Origin: Zafaria ginkgonis
Lineage (GTDB): Bacteria > Actinomycetota > Actinomycetes > Actinomycetales > Micrococcaceae
Direction: 5' to 3'
NCBI RefSeq assembly: GCF_039540195.1
Contig: NZ_BAABEO010000025.1
Span: 62,001-126,000, forward strand
DNA length: 64,000 bases
Both the position numbers and the translations under genes were made by a program. The notes below the pieces were generated by a model. It ran no database searches. It worked only from the letters and a program-made list of their open reading frames with translations, and had not been told where the DNA came from. Shown here in pieces: positions 8,691 through 17,437 of the stretch; positions within the stretch are counted from its first letter, which is position 1; every line of letters begins with the position of its first letter.

Positions 8691-9287
8691 TCAGTCCTCC
8701 CGCGCGATCCTGGCCAGGAAGGACTCCACGTGGGCCTTCTGCAGTTCCGGGGTGGACAGCGTCGGGGCCACGAGGACCATGACGTTCGCCCCCGCCGTCA
8801 GCAACACCAGTTCATCAACGAGCTGCTCGTCGGGGGTCGCGGTGCGGATGTCCCCGTCCTCCCTGCCCTCGGCCACATAGCGGGCAAGCGCACCGCGCCA
8901 GTGCCGCAGGTGCTCCTCGTAGCTCTCCCGCATTCGGGCGTTGTTCACGGCGCGCTCCCAGAAGGAGAGCAGCACCCGCCCGGCGGTGATCCGTTCCTCG
9001 TCGCTGGGCATCGCGGCGTGGGCGATGGCCCGCAATGCCTCCATCCCCCGCTTGGAGTCCAGGCCCTTGTCGATGAAGGTCGTCATCGCGCCCAAGGACT
9101 CCTGGTAGGTGGCTTGGATGATGTCGTCCTTGCTGTCGAAGAAGTGCTTCAGGGCGCCGTTGGCGAAGCCCGCCTGCCGTGCGATTTCGCGCATCGTGGC
9201 GGCTTCTATGCCCCCCTCCACGATCAGGCCGCGGGTGACGGCAACGACCTCGCGGCGTCGCTGGCCATGGTCGATAATTCGGGGCAC
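8691..9287 (-). CDS. TetR/AcrR family transcriptional regulator
   Basis: 198 aa. The N-terminal helix-turn-helix (about residues 15-60: AATMREIARQAGFANGALKHFF) is followed by a BetI-like C-terminal ligand domain. GTG start with GGAG upstream. It is the only DNA-binding regulator in the first 17 kb, so it is the leading candidate to bind the five GTMTAC palindromes. Its own promoter instead carries a different imperfect dyad, CTTCCACT-TT-AGTGGGAAG at 9331-9349, so autoregulation would need another recognition mode. Ligand unknown. Confidence 0.9.
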   Translation of the reverse strand: MPRIIDHGQRRREVVAVTRGLIVEGGIEAATMREIARQAGFANGALKHFFDSKDDIIQATYQESLGAMTTFIDKGLDSKRGMEALRAIAHAAMPSDEERITAGRVLLSFWERAVNNARMRESYEEHLRHWRGALARYVAEGREDGDIRTATPDEQLVDELVLLTAGANVMVLVAPTLSTPELQKAHVESFLARIARED

Positions 9288-9330
9288 TGGGGACTCCAGG
9301 GGATGGGGGAACGCCTCGCGGCGGGGCTTC

Positions 9331-9349
9331 CTTCCACTTTAGTGGGAAG
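9331..9349. promoter_or_regulatory. Dyad upstream of the tetR-type gene
   Basis: CTTCCACT-TT-AGTGGGAAG, an inverted repeat with one bulged G, 44 bp upstream of the TetR start. Possible operator of TetR itself; unrelated in sequence to the GTMTAC sites. The rest of 9350-9521 shows only a short hairpin at 9414-9437 (CGAACGC/GCGTTCG), probably the end of the transporter operon. Confidence 0.4.
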
Positions 9350-9521
9350 CGCCCAAAAGCGGCGGGAACGGCGTCGCTCGATCGACAGGAAGGGCGCTGG
9401 CGGAGGCCGGCCCCGAACGCCTTTACGATCGCGTTCGAAGACCGGACCCGCCAACTGTGACCAAGCCAGAACCACCAGTAATCCGGCGGTCCCGCAGCCG
9501 GCCGCCCCTAAGCCGGGAACG

Positions 9522-10388
9522 CTACCGGACGGCAGCCGCAGGCTCGGGCGCGCCGCGCAGTTTGAGCCAAGCCTGGCGACGGGCGGCCTGCCGGGCCGGA
9601 TCCGCGACCGGGGAGGCCAGCAGCAGGCGCTGGCTGTATGAGTGGACGGGCTCGCGGGTGACGGATTCCCCGTCTCCGGTTTCAACGATCTCGCCGCGGT
9701 ACATAACGGCGACGCGGTGGCAGATCCGCCGGACGACGCCGAGATCGTGCGAGACGAAGAGGTAGGAAACGCCCGTTTCGCGCTGCAGCTCGATGAAGAG
9801 GTCAATGATTGACGCCTGGGTGGTCAGATCCAGCGCGCTCACGGGTTCGTCGCAGACGACCAGCCGCGGCCGGCGCACCAGCGCCCGTGCGATGGCGATG
9901 CGCTGCCGCTGGCCACCGGAGAATTCGCTGGGATACCGGTCCACCGATGCCGAGGGCAGGCGGACGCGGTCGAGCATTTCGGCGACGGCCTTTTTCGCGT
10001 CCGCGGTGGACGTGCCGCTGACCGTGAGCGGCTCGGCGAGGATCTCGCCGATCGTCATGGTCGGATCGAGCGAGCCGTAGGGATCCTGGAAGACGACCTG
10101 GATGTTGCTGGCCAGGCGCCGCCGCGCCGCTCCACGCGCGTGGGTGATGTCGGCACCGGCGAAGCTGATCCTCCCGCTGGTGATCGGCGCGAGACCGAGG
10201 ATCGCCTTGCCGAGCGTGGATTTGCCGGAGCCGCTCTCGCCGACCAGTCCCACGCATTCGCCTTCGCCGATCGAGAGCGAGACCCCTTTGAGTGCCCTGA
10301 ACGTTTCGCTCCTGCCCTGCAGGGCATAGTCGACGACGACGTCGTCGGCCGTCAGGATCGGGTTGAACGGGATATTCGACGGGCTCAT
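9522..10388 (-). CDS. Dpp/Opp-type ABC transporter ATP-binding protein (DppF-like)
   Basis: 288 aa nucleotide-binding subunit of a peptide/nickel-type importer. Walker A is GESGSGKST, the signature FSGGQRQRI, Walker B LVVCDEPVSALD, and the switch His lies in VSHDLG. The C-terminal REPVHSYSQRLL tail is the oligopeptide-transporter extension. Its ATG (10386-10388) overlaps the stop of the upstream permease-ATPase gene by four bases, giving translational coupling. It is the last gene of the SBP-DppB-DppCD-DppF operon. Confidence 0.93.
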   Translation of the reverse strand: MSPSNIPFNPILTADDVVVDYALQGRSETFRALKGVSLSIGEGECVGLVGESGSGKSTLGKAILGLAPITSGRISFAGADITHARGAARRRLASNIQVVFQDPYGSLDPTMTIGEILAEPLTVSGTSTADAKKAVAEMLDRVRLPSASVDRYPSEFSGGQRQRIAIARALVRRPRLVVCDEPVSALDLTTQASIIDLFIELQRETGVSYLFVSHDLGVVRRICHRVAVMYRGEIVETGDGESVTREPVHSYSQRLLLASPVADPARQAARRQAWLKLRGAPEPAAAVR

Positions 10389-12178
10389 GGCGCGACCTCC
10401 TGCATGCTGTTGCTTTTGTTCCATTGGGCGTCGAGCTGGCTGCGGCTGTCCGACCCGTCGAGGGAAGCCCTGATCAGTTCCCCCGTGTAGGCCTGGGCCG
10501 GGCGGCCGAAGATCTGCTCCACCTCGCCGACTTCGACGATGTTCCCGTGCTGCATGACCACCACGCGGTCGCAGACGTCGGCCACGACGCCGAAGTTGTG
10601 GGTGACGATCATGAGCGCCATGTTGTACTCCTGCTGCAGTTCGCGCAGCAGCTCAAGCACCTCGGCCTGAACCGTCACGTCCAGTGCCGTGGTCGGCTCG
10701 TCGGCGACCAGCAGTGAGGGTCGCCCCGCAACCGCCCCGGCGATGAGCACGCGCTGGGCCATGCCGCCGGAAATCTGGTGGGGGTAGGAGTTCATGACCC
10801 GTTCCGGGTCGACGATGCCCACGCGCTCGAGCATGGCGACGGCGGTCCGGCGCGCCTCGGCGCGCGGGAGTTTCAGCACGCTGCGCAGCGGCTCCACCAA
10901 CTGATGTCCGATGGTGTAGCAGGGATCCAGGTTGGACATGGGTTCCTGCGGGATGTAGCCGATGGTCCTGCCCAGCAGGCCGGCCCGCTCCGCCGAGCCC
11001 ATCCGGGTCACCTCCCGGCCGTCGATCCAGATCCCGTCGGCGGTGGCATGCCCACCGGCGGGGAGCAGGCCGAGCAGCGAAAAGACCGTCTGGGACTTGC
11101 CGGAGCCGGACTCGCCGACGATGCCCAGCACCTCCCCCGGTGCCATGTCGAGCGAGATCCCGTGCACCACTTCGACGTCGCCGCCATGGCCGGCGTAGGA
11201 CACCCTGAGATTCTCGATCCGGGCCGCCGCCTTCTCCGGCGCATGGACCATCATCCCGGTGGCCGGTGCGAACTCCCGTCTGGTCCGCTGCCGGGACTTG
11301 CGGGTGGAGCGCGCGGCGGGTTTGCGTACGACGACCAGGTCGGCGAGCGTCGAGCCCATGACAGCGAGCACGGCGATGGTGATGCCCAGTGCCGCCGCGG
11401 GCCAGAGCAGCAGCAGCGGTTCGGTGAGCATGTTGCGGAAGCCGTCGTTCATCATCGCCCCCCAGCTCGGGATGGACGCGCTGCCGATGCCCAGGAACTG
11501 AAGGCCGGCCTGCAGGCCCATGGCGATGCCGGCAGTGAGGGCGGTCTGGATGATGATGGGGGCGTACACGGCGGTGACGACGTGCCTGCCCATGATGCGC
11601 AGGTCCGTGAGCCCGGCGACGCGGGCAGCATCGATGTAGGGCTCGTTGCGGACCGCCAGCGCCGCCGAGCGCGCGATCCGGAAGTAGCCCGGCGCCATGA
11701 ACACGCCAACGGTGATCATGATGATGGTGAAGTCGGCTCCGGTGCCCGCGGCAACGATGAGCAGGATGATCATGCCCGGTATGGCCTGGAGCGCGTCGCT
11801 GATCCAGGTACAGATCCGGTCGGTGGCCCGGCCGAAGTAGCCGGCGGCGACGCCGGCGGGCACGCCGGTGATGACGCCGGTGGCAACGGCGAGGAGGGCG
11901 CCGTAGAGCGTGGTTTGGGTACCCCAGATGAGCCGGCTGAGCACGTCGCGGCCGCTGGAGTCGCCGCCCAGCCAGTGGTCGGCGCCCGGCGGGGCCTTGG
12001 TGATCTTGAGGTTGACGAAGTTCGGATCGTACGGGCTGAGCCAGGGCGCCAGGAGGCCCACCAGCACCACCAGCACCAGGATGGACAGGGAAACCGCCCC
12101 CGCGGGACGCCTGATGAAGCGCCGGGCCACGGATTCGCGTCGGGCCTTGGCTGTCTCGATGTTGATGGCAGCGGTCAC
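10385..12178 (-). CDS. Dpp/Opp-type ABC transporter: permease (DppC) fused to ATPase (DppD)
   Basis: 597 aa. Residues about 1-300 are an oligopeptide permease of the DppC group: N-terminal TM, LGGDSSGRD, and the EAA loop around YIDAARVAG. After a basic linker (about 300-330) residues 335-597 form a complete nucleotide-binding domain with Walker A GESGSGKSQ, ISGGMAQRV signature and Walker B LLVADEPTTALD. The GTG start overlaps the DppB stop (GTGA). The fusion fixes one permease and one ATPase at 1:1; fused genes of this kind are known in Actinobacteria. No frameshift or stop is visible at the junction, so it is a true fusion. Confidence 0.92.
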   Translation of the reverse strand: MTAAINIETAKARRESVARRFIRRPAGAVSLSILVLVVLVGLLAPWLSPYDPNFVNLKITKAPPGADHWLGGDSSGRDVLSRLIWGTQTTLYGALLAVATGVITGVPAGVAAGYFGRATDRICTWISDALQAIPGMIILLIVAAGTGADFTIIMITVGVFMAPGYFRIARSAALAVRNEPYIDAARVAGLTDLRIMGRHVVTAVYAPIIIQTALTAGIAMGLQAGLQFLGIGSASIPSWGAMMNDGFRNMLTEPLLLLWPAAALGITIAVLAVMGSTLADLVVVRKPAARSTRKSRQRTRREFAPATGMMVHAPEKAAARIENLRVSYAGHGGDVEVVHGISLDMAPGEVLGIVGESGSGKSQTVFSLLGLLPAGGHATADGIWIDGREVTRMGSAERAGLLGRTIGYIPQEPMSNLDPCYTIGHQLVEPLRSVLKLPRAEARRTAVAMLERVGIVDPERVMNSYPHQISGGMAQRVLIAGAVAGRPSLLVADEPTTALDVTVQAEVLELLRELQQEYNMALMIVTHNFGVVADVCDRVVVMQHGNIVEVGEVEQIFGRPAQAYTGELIRASLDGSDSRSQLDAQWNKSNSMQEVAP

Positions 12179-13116
12179 TGTACACGCACCTTCGGGTTGA
12201 TGAGGCCAAGGAGGAGATCGAGCAGGAAGTTGACGATGACGACGAAAACGACCGAGACGACCGTGATGCCCAGAAGCACCGGGATGTCGCCGGAGTTCGA
12301 CGCCGATGTGGTGAGCGCGCCGATGCCCGGCAGGCTGAAGATCGCCTCCACGATGATTGCCCCACCGAGCAGGGCAACGAACTGCAGCGCGAGCACTGTC
12401 AGGGCGGCCGGGGAAGCATTGCGCAGGATGTGGGTGTTGACCCGGCGGCCGGAAAGTCCCCGGCTGCGCAAGGTGCGCACGAAGTCCAGGCCGCTGACGC
12501 GCACCACCGAGTTGCGCAACTGCTCCGCCACCGACACGATGCCGCCCAGTGCCAGGGCCACTGCCGGCAGGGTGATGGAGCGCAGCCAGCCGCCGAACGA
12601 CTGGTCGATGGGAAGATAGCCGACCGCCGGGAACCAGCGGAGGTTGATCGCGAACCAGATCACCAGCACGAAGCTCACCCAGAAGCCGGGCAGGGCGAAG
12701 AGCACCACAGCGCACGTCTTGACGGCCCGGTCGATCGCGCTGCCAGGGCGCAGGCCGGCGAGAAGCCCGAATGCGGTTCCGATGACGGCCGAGATCAGCG
12801 TCGCGAAAGCCACGACCGAGAGCGTCACCGGCAGCTTGAGGAAGAGTTCGTCGTTGACCGGGCGGGAATACCTCCACGAGGTGCCGAAGTCTCCCGTGGC
12901 CGCGTGGCGGAACCAGTCCCAGAACTGCTCGAGGATGGGCCGGTCAATCCCCAGTTGCTGCCGCAGAGCCACTTGCTGTGCCGGCGTGGCGGTGTCCCCA
13001 AGCAGCGCCACCGTCGGGTCACCGATCGCCAGGTAGCAAAGGAAGAACGACGCGACGGTGATGACGAAGAGAAGGATGAGGCCGGAAACGAAGCGTTTGA
13101 CAGTGAATCTAAGCAT
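12175..13116 (-). CDS. Dpp/Opp-type ABC transporter permease (DppB-like)
   Basis: 313 aa integral membrane protein with the DppB pattern: N-terminal TM, a periplasmic-side segment with LGIDRPILEQFWDW, and the EAA loop near VRVSGLDFVRTLRSRGL. It pairs with the DppC half of the downstream fusion. The start ATG lies 69 bp after the solute-binding protein gene, separated from it by a perfect 10-bp hairpin. Confidence 0.92.
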   Translation of the reverse strand: MLRFTVKRFVSGLILLFVITVASFFLCYLAIGDPTVALLGDTATPAQQVALRQQLGIDRPILEQFWDWFRHAATGDFGTSWRYSRPVNDELFLKLPVTLSVVAFATLISAVIGTAFGLLAGLRPGSAIDRAVKTCAVVLFALPGFWVSFVLVIWFAINLRWFPAVGYLPIDQSFGGWLRSITLPAVALALGGIVSVAEQLRNSVVRVSGLDFVRTLRSRGLSGRRVNTHILRNASPAALTVLALQFVALLGGAIIVEAIFSLPGIGALTTSASNSGDIPVLLGITVVSVVFVVIVNFLLDLLLGLINPKVRVQ

Positions 13117-13134
13117 CTTGAGTCCTGATCGCAG

Positions 13135-13166
13135 GCGGGGCGCCGCCGTCGTTCATGGCGCCCCGC
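13135..13166 (-). promoter_or_regulatory. Intra-operon hairpin between SBP and permease genes
   Basis: Perfect 10-bp stem GCGGGGCGCC / GGCGCCCCGC with a 12-nt loop, just after the solute-binding-protein stop. A stem here commonly stabilises the 5' mRNA or partly terminates, giving more binding protein than permease; this role is inferred. Confidence 0.5.
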
Positions 13167-13185
13167 CCCAGTGAGAGGGATGAAT

Positions 13186-14697
13186 CTAGCCCTGTTGAAT
13201 ATGGCGAAGGGTCGGGAACATCATGCCCGTAACCGGGGTCACGGTAATGCCATCGGCGCTGAAGTAGGTGTTGTCCGACTGGTACCAGACCGTCCACCAT
13301 GCCTGCTCGGTCAGGGCCTTGTTGAGTTCCTTGATGAGGGCGAGCTGCTCGCTGTCCTCGGCCACCTTGATCTTGTCGACGAGCGCCTTCAGCTCCGGGA
13401 TCTCGGTGTATTCCGTGTTGGGGTTGAACCACTGCTTGCTGGTCAGCTGGCGGGCGACCGTCGCGACCGGATCCGCATCCATGGCCAGGAAGGAGATGAA
13501 CATCGGGTAGGTCGCCGCCTTGGCCTGGTAGTCGGGCTGGGACATGTCGTCCCACGTGACCTTGACGCCGATCTCCGTCAGTGCCTGCTCGGCAGCGGCC
13601 TGCCATGTCTGGAAGACCGGTGACATGGGCATGGTCACGGAGAATCCGTCGGCGTAGCCGGCGTCGGTCAGCAGCCGCTTGGCCTCGTCGACATTGTAGG
13701 AGTACACCTCGTCGAGCTTGGGGTCGTTGGCCTCGGTGCCGGCCGGGAATACCTGGTCAGTGGCGGTGCCGGCTCCCGAACCGATCGACTCGAGTATCGC
13801 GGCGCCGTCGAAGGCGTAGTTCAGCGCCTGGCGGACGCGCTCGTCCCCGAGGGGCTCAAGGACCTTCCCGGTACGGTCGACGAATTGGATGCCCACCCAG
13901 CCGGAAACCTTGTTCGCCACGTTCCACCCGCTCTGCTCGGCCTGCGGGATATTGGCCGGATCACCGTATTCGACGTTGATCTGCCCGGAGAGCATGGCAT
14001 TGTGGCGGGCCGTGGCATCGGTGATCGGCAGGACCTTGACCGTCTCGAACGGATACGTTGCAGCATCCCAGTGGTCCGCGGTCTTGGTGAACACATACTC
14101 CGACCCCGGCGTGCTCGAGGCATCGAGGGCGTAGGGGCCCGAGCCCACCGGCCCGCCCTGCAGCGCACCGGATGCGAGGGCGGCCGGCGAGGCCATGTAG
14201 CTGCGGCCAAGACCCATGAAATAGAGGATCGAGTTCTCCCGCTCCGCGAACGCGAACTGGATCGTGTCCTCGTCCACCGCGGTGAACTTCTTGACGTTCT
14301 GGTAGGCCTCGCCCGAGCGCGCCCCCTCCTTGAGGTGTTCAAGGTTCGCAACCGCCGCCTCGGCATTGAAGGCCTCGCCGTCACTGAACTTGGCGTCCGT
14401 GCGGAGGTCCATCGTCAGCGTCTTGCGGTCCCCGGAGAACTTCCAGCCAGTGGCCAGCGCAGGGATGGGCTCGCCGTTTCCGTTCAGGGCCACCAGCGGG
14501 TCATAGACCGCGGACAGGTAGGGTCCATCGAAGCCGATGTCGGCGTTTGCCGGATCCCAGGCGGTGACATCCAAGAAGTTGCCGATCTTGAGCTCGGTCG
14601 GCGCAGTGCCCGCAGCGGCGGAGCCGCCCCCGGGCGAACACGCCGTGAGCGCAATTGCGGCAACAGCCAGGGCGGCCGCAAACGGGGTCTTTTTCAT
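13186..14697 (-). CDS. ABC transporter solute-binding lipoprotein (SBP family 5)
   Basis: 503 aa periplasmic-type binding protein of the peptide/nickel class. It has a signal peptide with lipobox LTAC (Cys20), then the family 5 pattern including WKFSGDRKTLTMDLR and DGEAFNAEAAV. It delivers the ligand to the DppBCDF importer encoded downstream. SBP_5 proteins bind peptides but also glycosides, opines and other small molecules, so the substrate stays open. It is the first gene of the operon; the promoter about 110 bp upstream carries palindrome D. Confidence 0.93.
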   Translation of the reverse strand: MKKTPFAAALAVAAIALTACSPGGGSAAAGTAPTELKIGNFLDVTAWDPANADIGFDGPYLSAVYDPLVALNGNGEPIPALATGWKFSGDRKTLTMDLRTDAKFSDGEAFNAEAAVANLEHLKEGARSGEAYQNVKKFTAVDEDTIQFAFAERENSILYFMGLGRSYMASPAALASGALQGGPVGSGPYALDASSTPGSEYVFTKTADHWDAATYPFETVKVLPITDATARHNAMLSGQINVEYGDPANIPQAEQSGWNVANKVSGWVGIQFVDRTGKVLEPLGDERVRQALNYAFDGAAILESIGSGAGTATDQVFPAGTEANDPKLDEVYSYNVDEAKRLLTDAGYADGFSVTMPMSPVFQTWQAAAEQALTEIGVKVTWDDMSQPDYQAKAATYPMFISFLAMDADPVATVARQLTSKQWFNPNTEYTEIPELKALVDKIKVAEDSEQLALIKELNKALTEQAWWTVWYQSDNTYFSADGITVTPVTGMMFPTLRHIQQG

Positions 14698-14804
14698 GGT
14701 TCCTTCTCTCTGCTGAGGGAGATTGGCTGATGCAGCGGGAAAAATTTCGGGTTCCTCGGATTCGCGGCGGGGCCCCAGATTCGACTGCCGCTTCCACCTT
14801 TATA

Positions 14805-14820
14805 GTATACGAGCGTAGAC
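14805..14820. promoter_or_regulatory. Regulon palindrome D
   Basis: GTATACGAGCGTAGAC, differing from site B by one base, in the promoter of the importer operon. On the minus strand it overlaps a TATACT -10-like element and is preceded by an A/T-rich stretch. Confidence 0.7.
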
Positions 14821-14925
14821 AATAAAATGTGACAGCGGTCTCATTGCGGAAAATGTGTCGTGCCAGCAGGGAAGCTGGTGCCCCGCAAAGGGACTTGACC
14901 CGGTCGCCAAGACTGCCCGGACGCG

Positions 14926-14969
14926 CAACGGGAGGAAACCGGGGCCTTGGCCTCGGTTCCCTCCCGTTG
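14926..14969 (-). terminator. Terminator of the sulfatase gene
   Basis: Interrupted 20-bp stem (CAACGGGAGG...CCTCCCGTTG outer arms, AACCG/CGGTT inner) about 25 bp beyond the sulfatase stop. It separates that gene from the importer operon. Confidence 0.65.
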
Positions 14970-14994
14970 AACCCTCATCCATTCCGGGATGGAT

Positions 14995-17322
14995 CTATTC
15001 GTAGATGCGCTCGACCTCCCGCTCGATCTCGACGATTAGCTCGGGGTTGTAGCCGGCCTTGGGGCCGGGGGTGTAGCGGACGTGGTGCAGCGTGCCGGTA
15101 TAACGAGCCGAGCCCGCCCGTTCGTAAAGCTCCCAGTCCACCGGACTTCCGCGGTCGACGCCGGAACTGATGCCGGTGAACGGCGACATCCCCACCAGCT
15201 GCAGCACGGGCCCCAGATGCACGGCTTCGGAATCCGGCAATTCCAGCCGCACCGCCCACTTGATGTCCGGCAGCGCCTCCGCGGCCAACCTTGCCTGCAG
15301 GCGGCCCCGGCCCCTGATGGGGCTGCATACCCGGTGCACCCGTCCGTACTCGTTATAGCTGAGGCACAGTTGTCCGTCTTGAACGAACAACACATAGCCA
15401 CCGCCCTGGTCCCCGTGGGCGACGAGTACGCCGCCGTCGCCGTCCCGGTACTCGAAATCGGCGGCAATCTCGAAGGAGCGCAGGTGGATCAGCTTGCTGG
15501 AGCGGTAACGTTCCAGCGTGGGAGTGTCCGGGTAGAGCGTCACCGGGTCGGAGAGCACCAGTTCCGTTGAAGGGCGGGTGCGGAAGATCGAGCCGTCGTC
15601 GCTGAGCGGGAAGACCGTGTTGTTCCACGCCGCGGCGCGCCACTTCTCGGCCAGTTCGGCGACCTTCTCCGGGTGCACCGCGGCCAGGTCCACGGTTTCG
15701 GCCGGATCCGCCTCAATGTTGTAGAGCTCCCACTCGCCGTCGCTGTACGGCTCCCCGAAACGGTGTTCGGTAACGATCTTCCACTGGTTGCAGAAATAGC
15801 CGCGGTGACCGATGAACTCGGTGTACTGCTCGTGCCGGGCGGCAGGTGCCGCCGGGTCCCGCAGCACCGCCTCGAAGCTGACGCCGTCCACTTCCTTGGC
15901 CCGGAGCCCGTGGCGCTCGGCCAGGTGCTCCACGCCGGCCAGGCCGAGGAGGGTCTGGCCCAGGTCGGTGACGTAGGCGTACTGGGACCGCAAGCCGCCG
16001 TCGCCCTGGCCCCGGGGCAGGCCGGCCGGCCAGGAGACGAGCAGCGGGACCCGGATGCCCCCGGCGAAGGTATGTCCCTTGTAGAGGCGGAAGGGCGTGT
16101 TGGAGGCGCGGGCCCAGCCGCGCGGATAGTGGGCAAAGGCCCGCGGCCCGCCGATCAGCTCCAGTTCCCGGGGGACGTCCCGGTCCCAGTCGGCCGGCAA
16201 CCCGGCCAGGTGCACGAACTGGCTGAAGTAGCTTCGGGTGCCTTCGGCTCCGCCCTCGGCGGTCCCTCCGTTGTCCGAGGCAAAGACCACGAGGGTGTTC
16301 TCGTATTCGCCGATTTCCTTCAGGTGGTCCAGCAGGCGTCCGAGGTTCTGGTCAACGTTGTCCACGGAGCCCGCATAGACCTCCATGTAGCGGGCGAAGA
16401 GCTGCTTCTGCTCCGTGCTCAGGCTGTCCCACGCGGCCACTTCCAGGCCCGGCTCCTGTTCCGCGGGAAGGACGGTGTCCGCCGGGAAGAGCCCGTCGCG
16501 GATCTGCCGCCGGAAGCGCTCATCGCGCACATGGTCCCAGCCGGCGTCGTAAAGTCCGCGGTACTTGCCGATGTCGCCGGACTTGGCCTGAATGGGGCCG
16601 TGTACGGCCTGGTGGGCGAAGTAGAGGAAGAACGGCTTGTCCGGATCGTTGGCGCGCAGGCCCTTGATCATCCGCAGCGCCTGGTCGGTTAGGTCATCGG
16701 TGAGGAAATAGCCTTCCGGGAAGTCGTCGATGACCAGTGGGGCGTTGTCCTGCACCAGTCGGTGCGGATGGTGCAGGGTAGTGAAGCCGTCCATGCACCC
16801 GTAATAGCGGTCAAAGCCGCGCTGCAACGGCCAGGAAGCCTTGTCCGCGCCGTCGTGCATCTTGGATTCCTTGGTCAGGTGCCATTTGCCGACCATGAAG
16901 GTCGCGTACCCGCCGGCCCGGAAGGACTCGGCGATGGTCGGCACGTCGTCGGCAATCTCCAAGGTGTACCCGGGATATCCGGGATCCGCATGCGCGACCG
17001 AGGAGAACCCGGCACGGTGGGGGTTGAGGCCGGTAAGGAGCGCCGCCCGGGCCGGCGAACAGACCGGCGCCGAGTGGTAGTTGGTAAAGCGGTAGCCACC
17101 CTCCGCCAGGGCCGCAAGGTTGGGCGTGTCGATCTCTCCGCCGTAGGGTGAAATGTCGCTGTACCCCAGGTCGTCCAGCAGGACGACGACGACGTTGGGC
17201 GCGTCCTGGGGCGCCCGGCGCTTGGCCGGCCAAGCCGGTACGGACGCCGAGGACACTTCCTCGATCCTGCCCTTGAAGCCCTCATAACCCCGGCTGGGGT
17301 AGGGAATCGCGCCAGTGTCCAT
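14995..17322 (-). CDS. Formylglycine-dependent sulfatase (arylsulfatase)
   Basis: 775 aa type I sulfatase. The metal-binding Asp pair is in VVVLLDDLGYSD, and the formylglycine motif Cys88-Ser-Pro-Ala-Arg in APVCSPARAALLTG needs a maturase. Further family blocks are VGKWHL, FFLYFAHQAVHGP and ASDNGG. The ATG at 17322 after GGAAGGAG is chosen over the in-frame GTG at 17361. No signal peptide is visible, so it probably acts on an imported sulfate ester. Palindrome E about 50 bp upstream links it to the importer and dehydrogenases. About 200 C-terminal residues follow the sulfatase core, longer than minimal family members. Confidence 0.93.
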   Translation of the reverse strand: MDTGAIPYPSRGYEGFKGRIEEVSSASVPAWPAKRRAPQDAPNVVVVLLDDLGYSDISPYGGEIDTPNLAALAEGGYRFTNYHSAPVCSPARAALLTGLNPHRAGFSSVAHADPGYPGYTLEIADDVPTIAESFRAGGYATFMVGKWHLTKESKMHDGADKASWPLQRGFDRYYGCMDGFTTLHHPHRLVQDNAPLVIDDFPEGYFLTDDLTDQALRMIKGLRANDPDKPFFLYFAHQAVHGPIQAKSGDIGKYRGLYDAGWDHVRDERFRRQIRDGLFPADTVLPAEQEPGLEVAAWDSLSTEQKQLFARYMEVYAGSVDNVDQNLGRLLDHLKEIGEYENTLVVFASDNGGTAEGGAEGTRSYFSQFVHLAGLPADWDRDVPRELELIGGPRAFAHYPRGWARASNTPFRLYKGHTFAGGIRVPLLVSWPAGLPRGQGDGGLRSQYAYVTDLGQTLLGLAGVEHLAERHGLRAKEVDGVSFEAVLRDPAAPAARHEQYTEFIGHRGYFCNQWKIVTEHRFGEPYSDGEWELYNIEADPAETVDLAAVHPEKVAELAEKWRAAAWNNTVFPLSDDGSIFRTRPSTELVLSDPVTLYPDTPTLERYRSSKLIHLRSFEIAADFEYRDGDGGVLVAHGDQGGGYVLFVQDGQLCLSYNEYGRVHRVCSPIRGRGRLQARLAAEALPDIKWAVRLELPDSEAVHLGPVLQLVGMSPFTGISSGVDRGSPVDWELYERAGSARYTGTLHHVRYTPGPKAGYNPELIVEIEREVERIYE

Positions 17323-17370
17323 GTGCCCGCTCCTTCCGTCCACGAATGTGGCCGTCGTCACTTATTTATC

Positions 17371-17386
17371 GTCTACCACCATAGAC
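17371..17386. promoter_or_regulatory. Regulon palindrome E
   Basis: GTCTACCACCATAGAC just upstream of the sulfatase gene, followed by GAAAATG on the plus strand as at the other sites. Most divergent copy in the centre, but both half-sites are recognisable. Confidence 0.65.
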
Positions 17387-17437
17387 GAAAATGATGCAAC
17401 GGGAGACGGAATGGCCCCGGACTCTGGTGCGCGGGCG

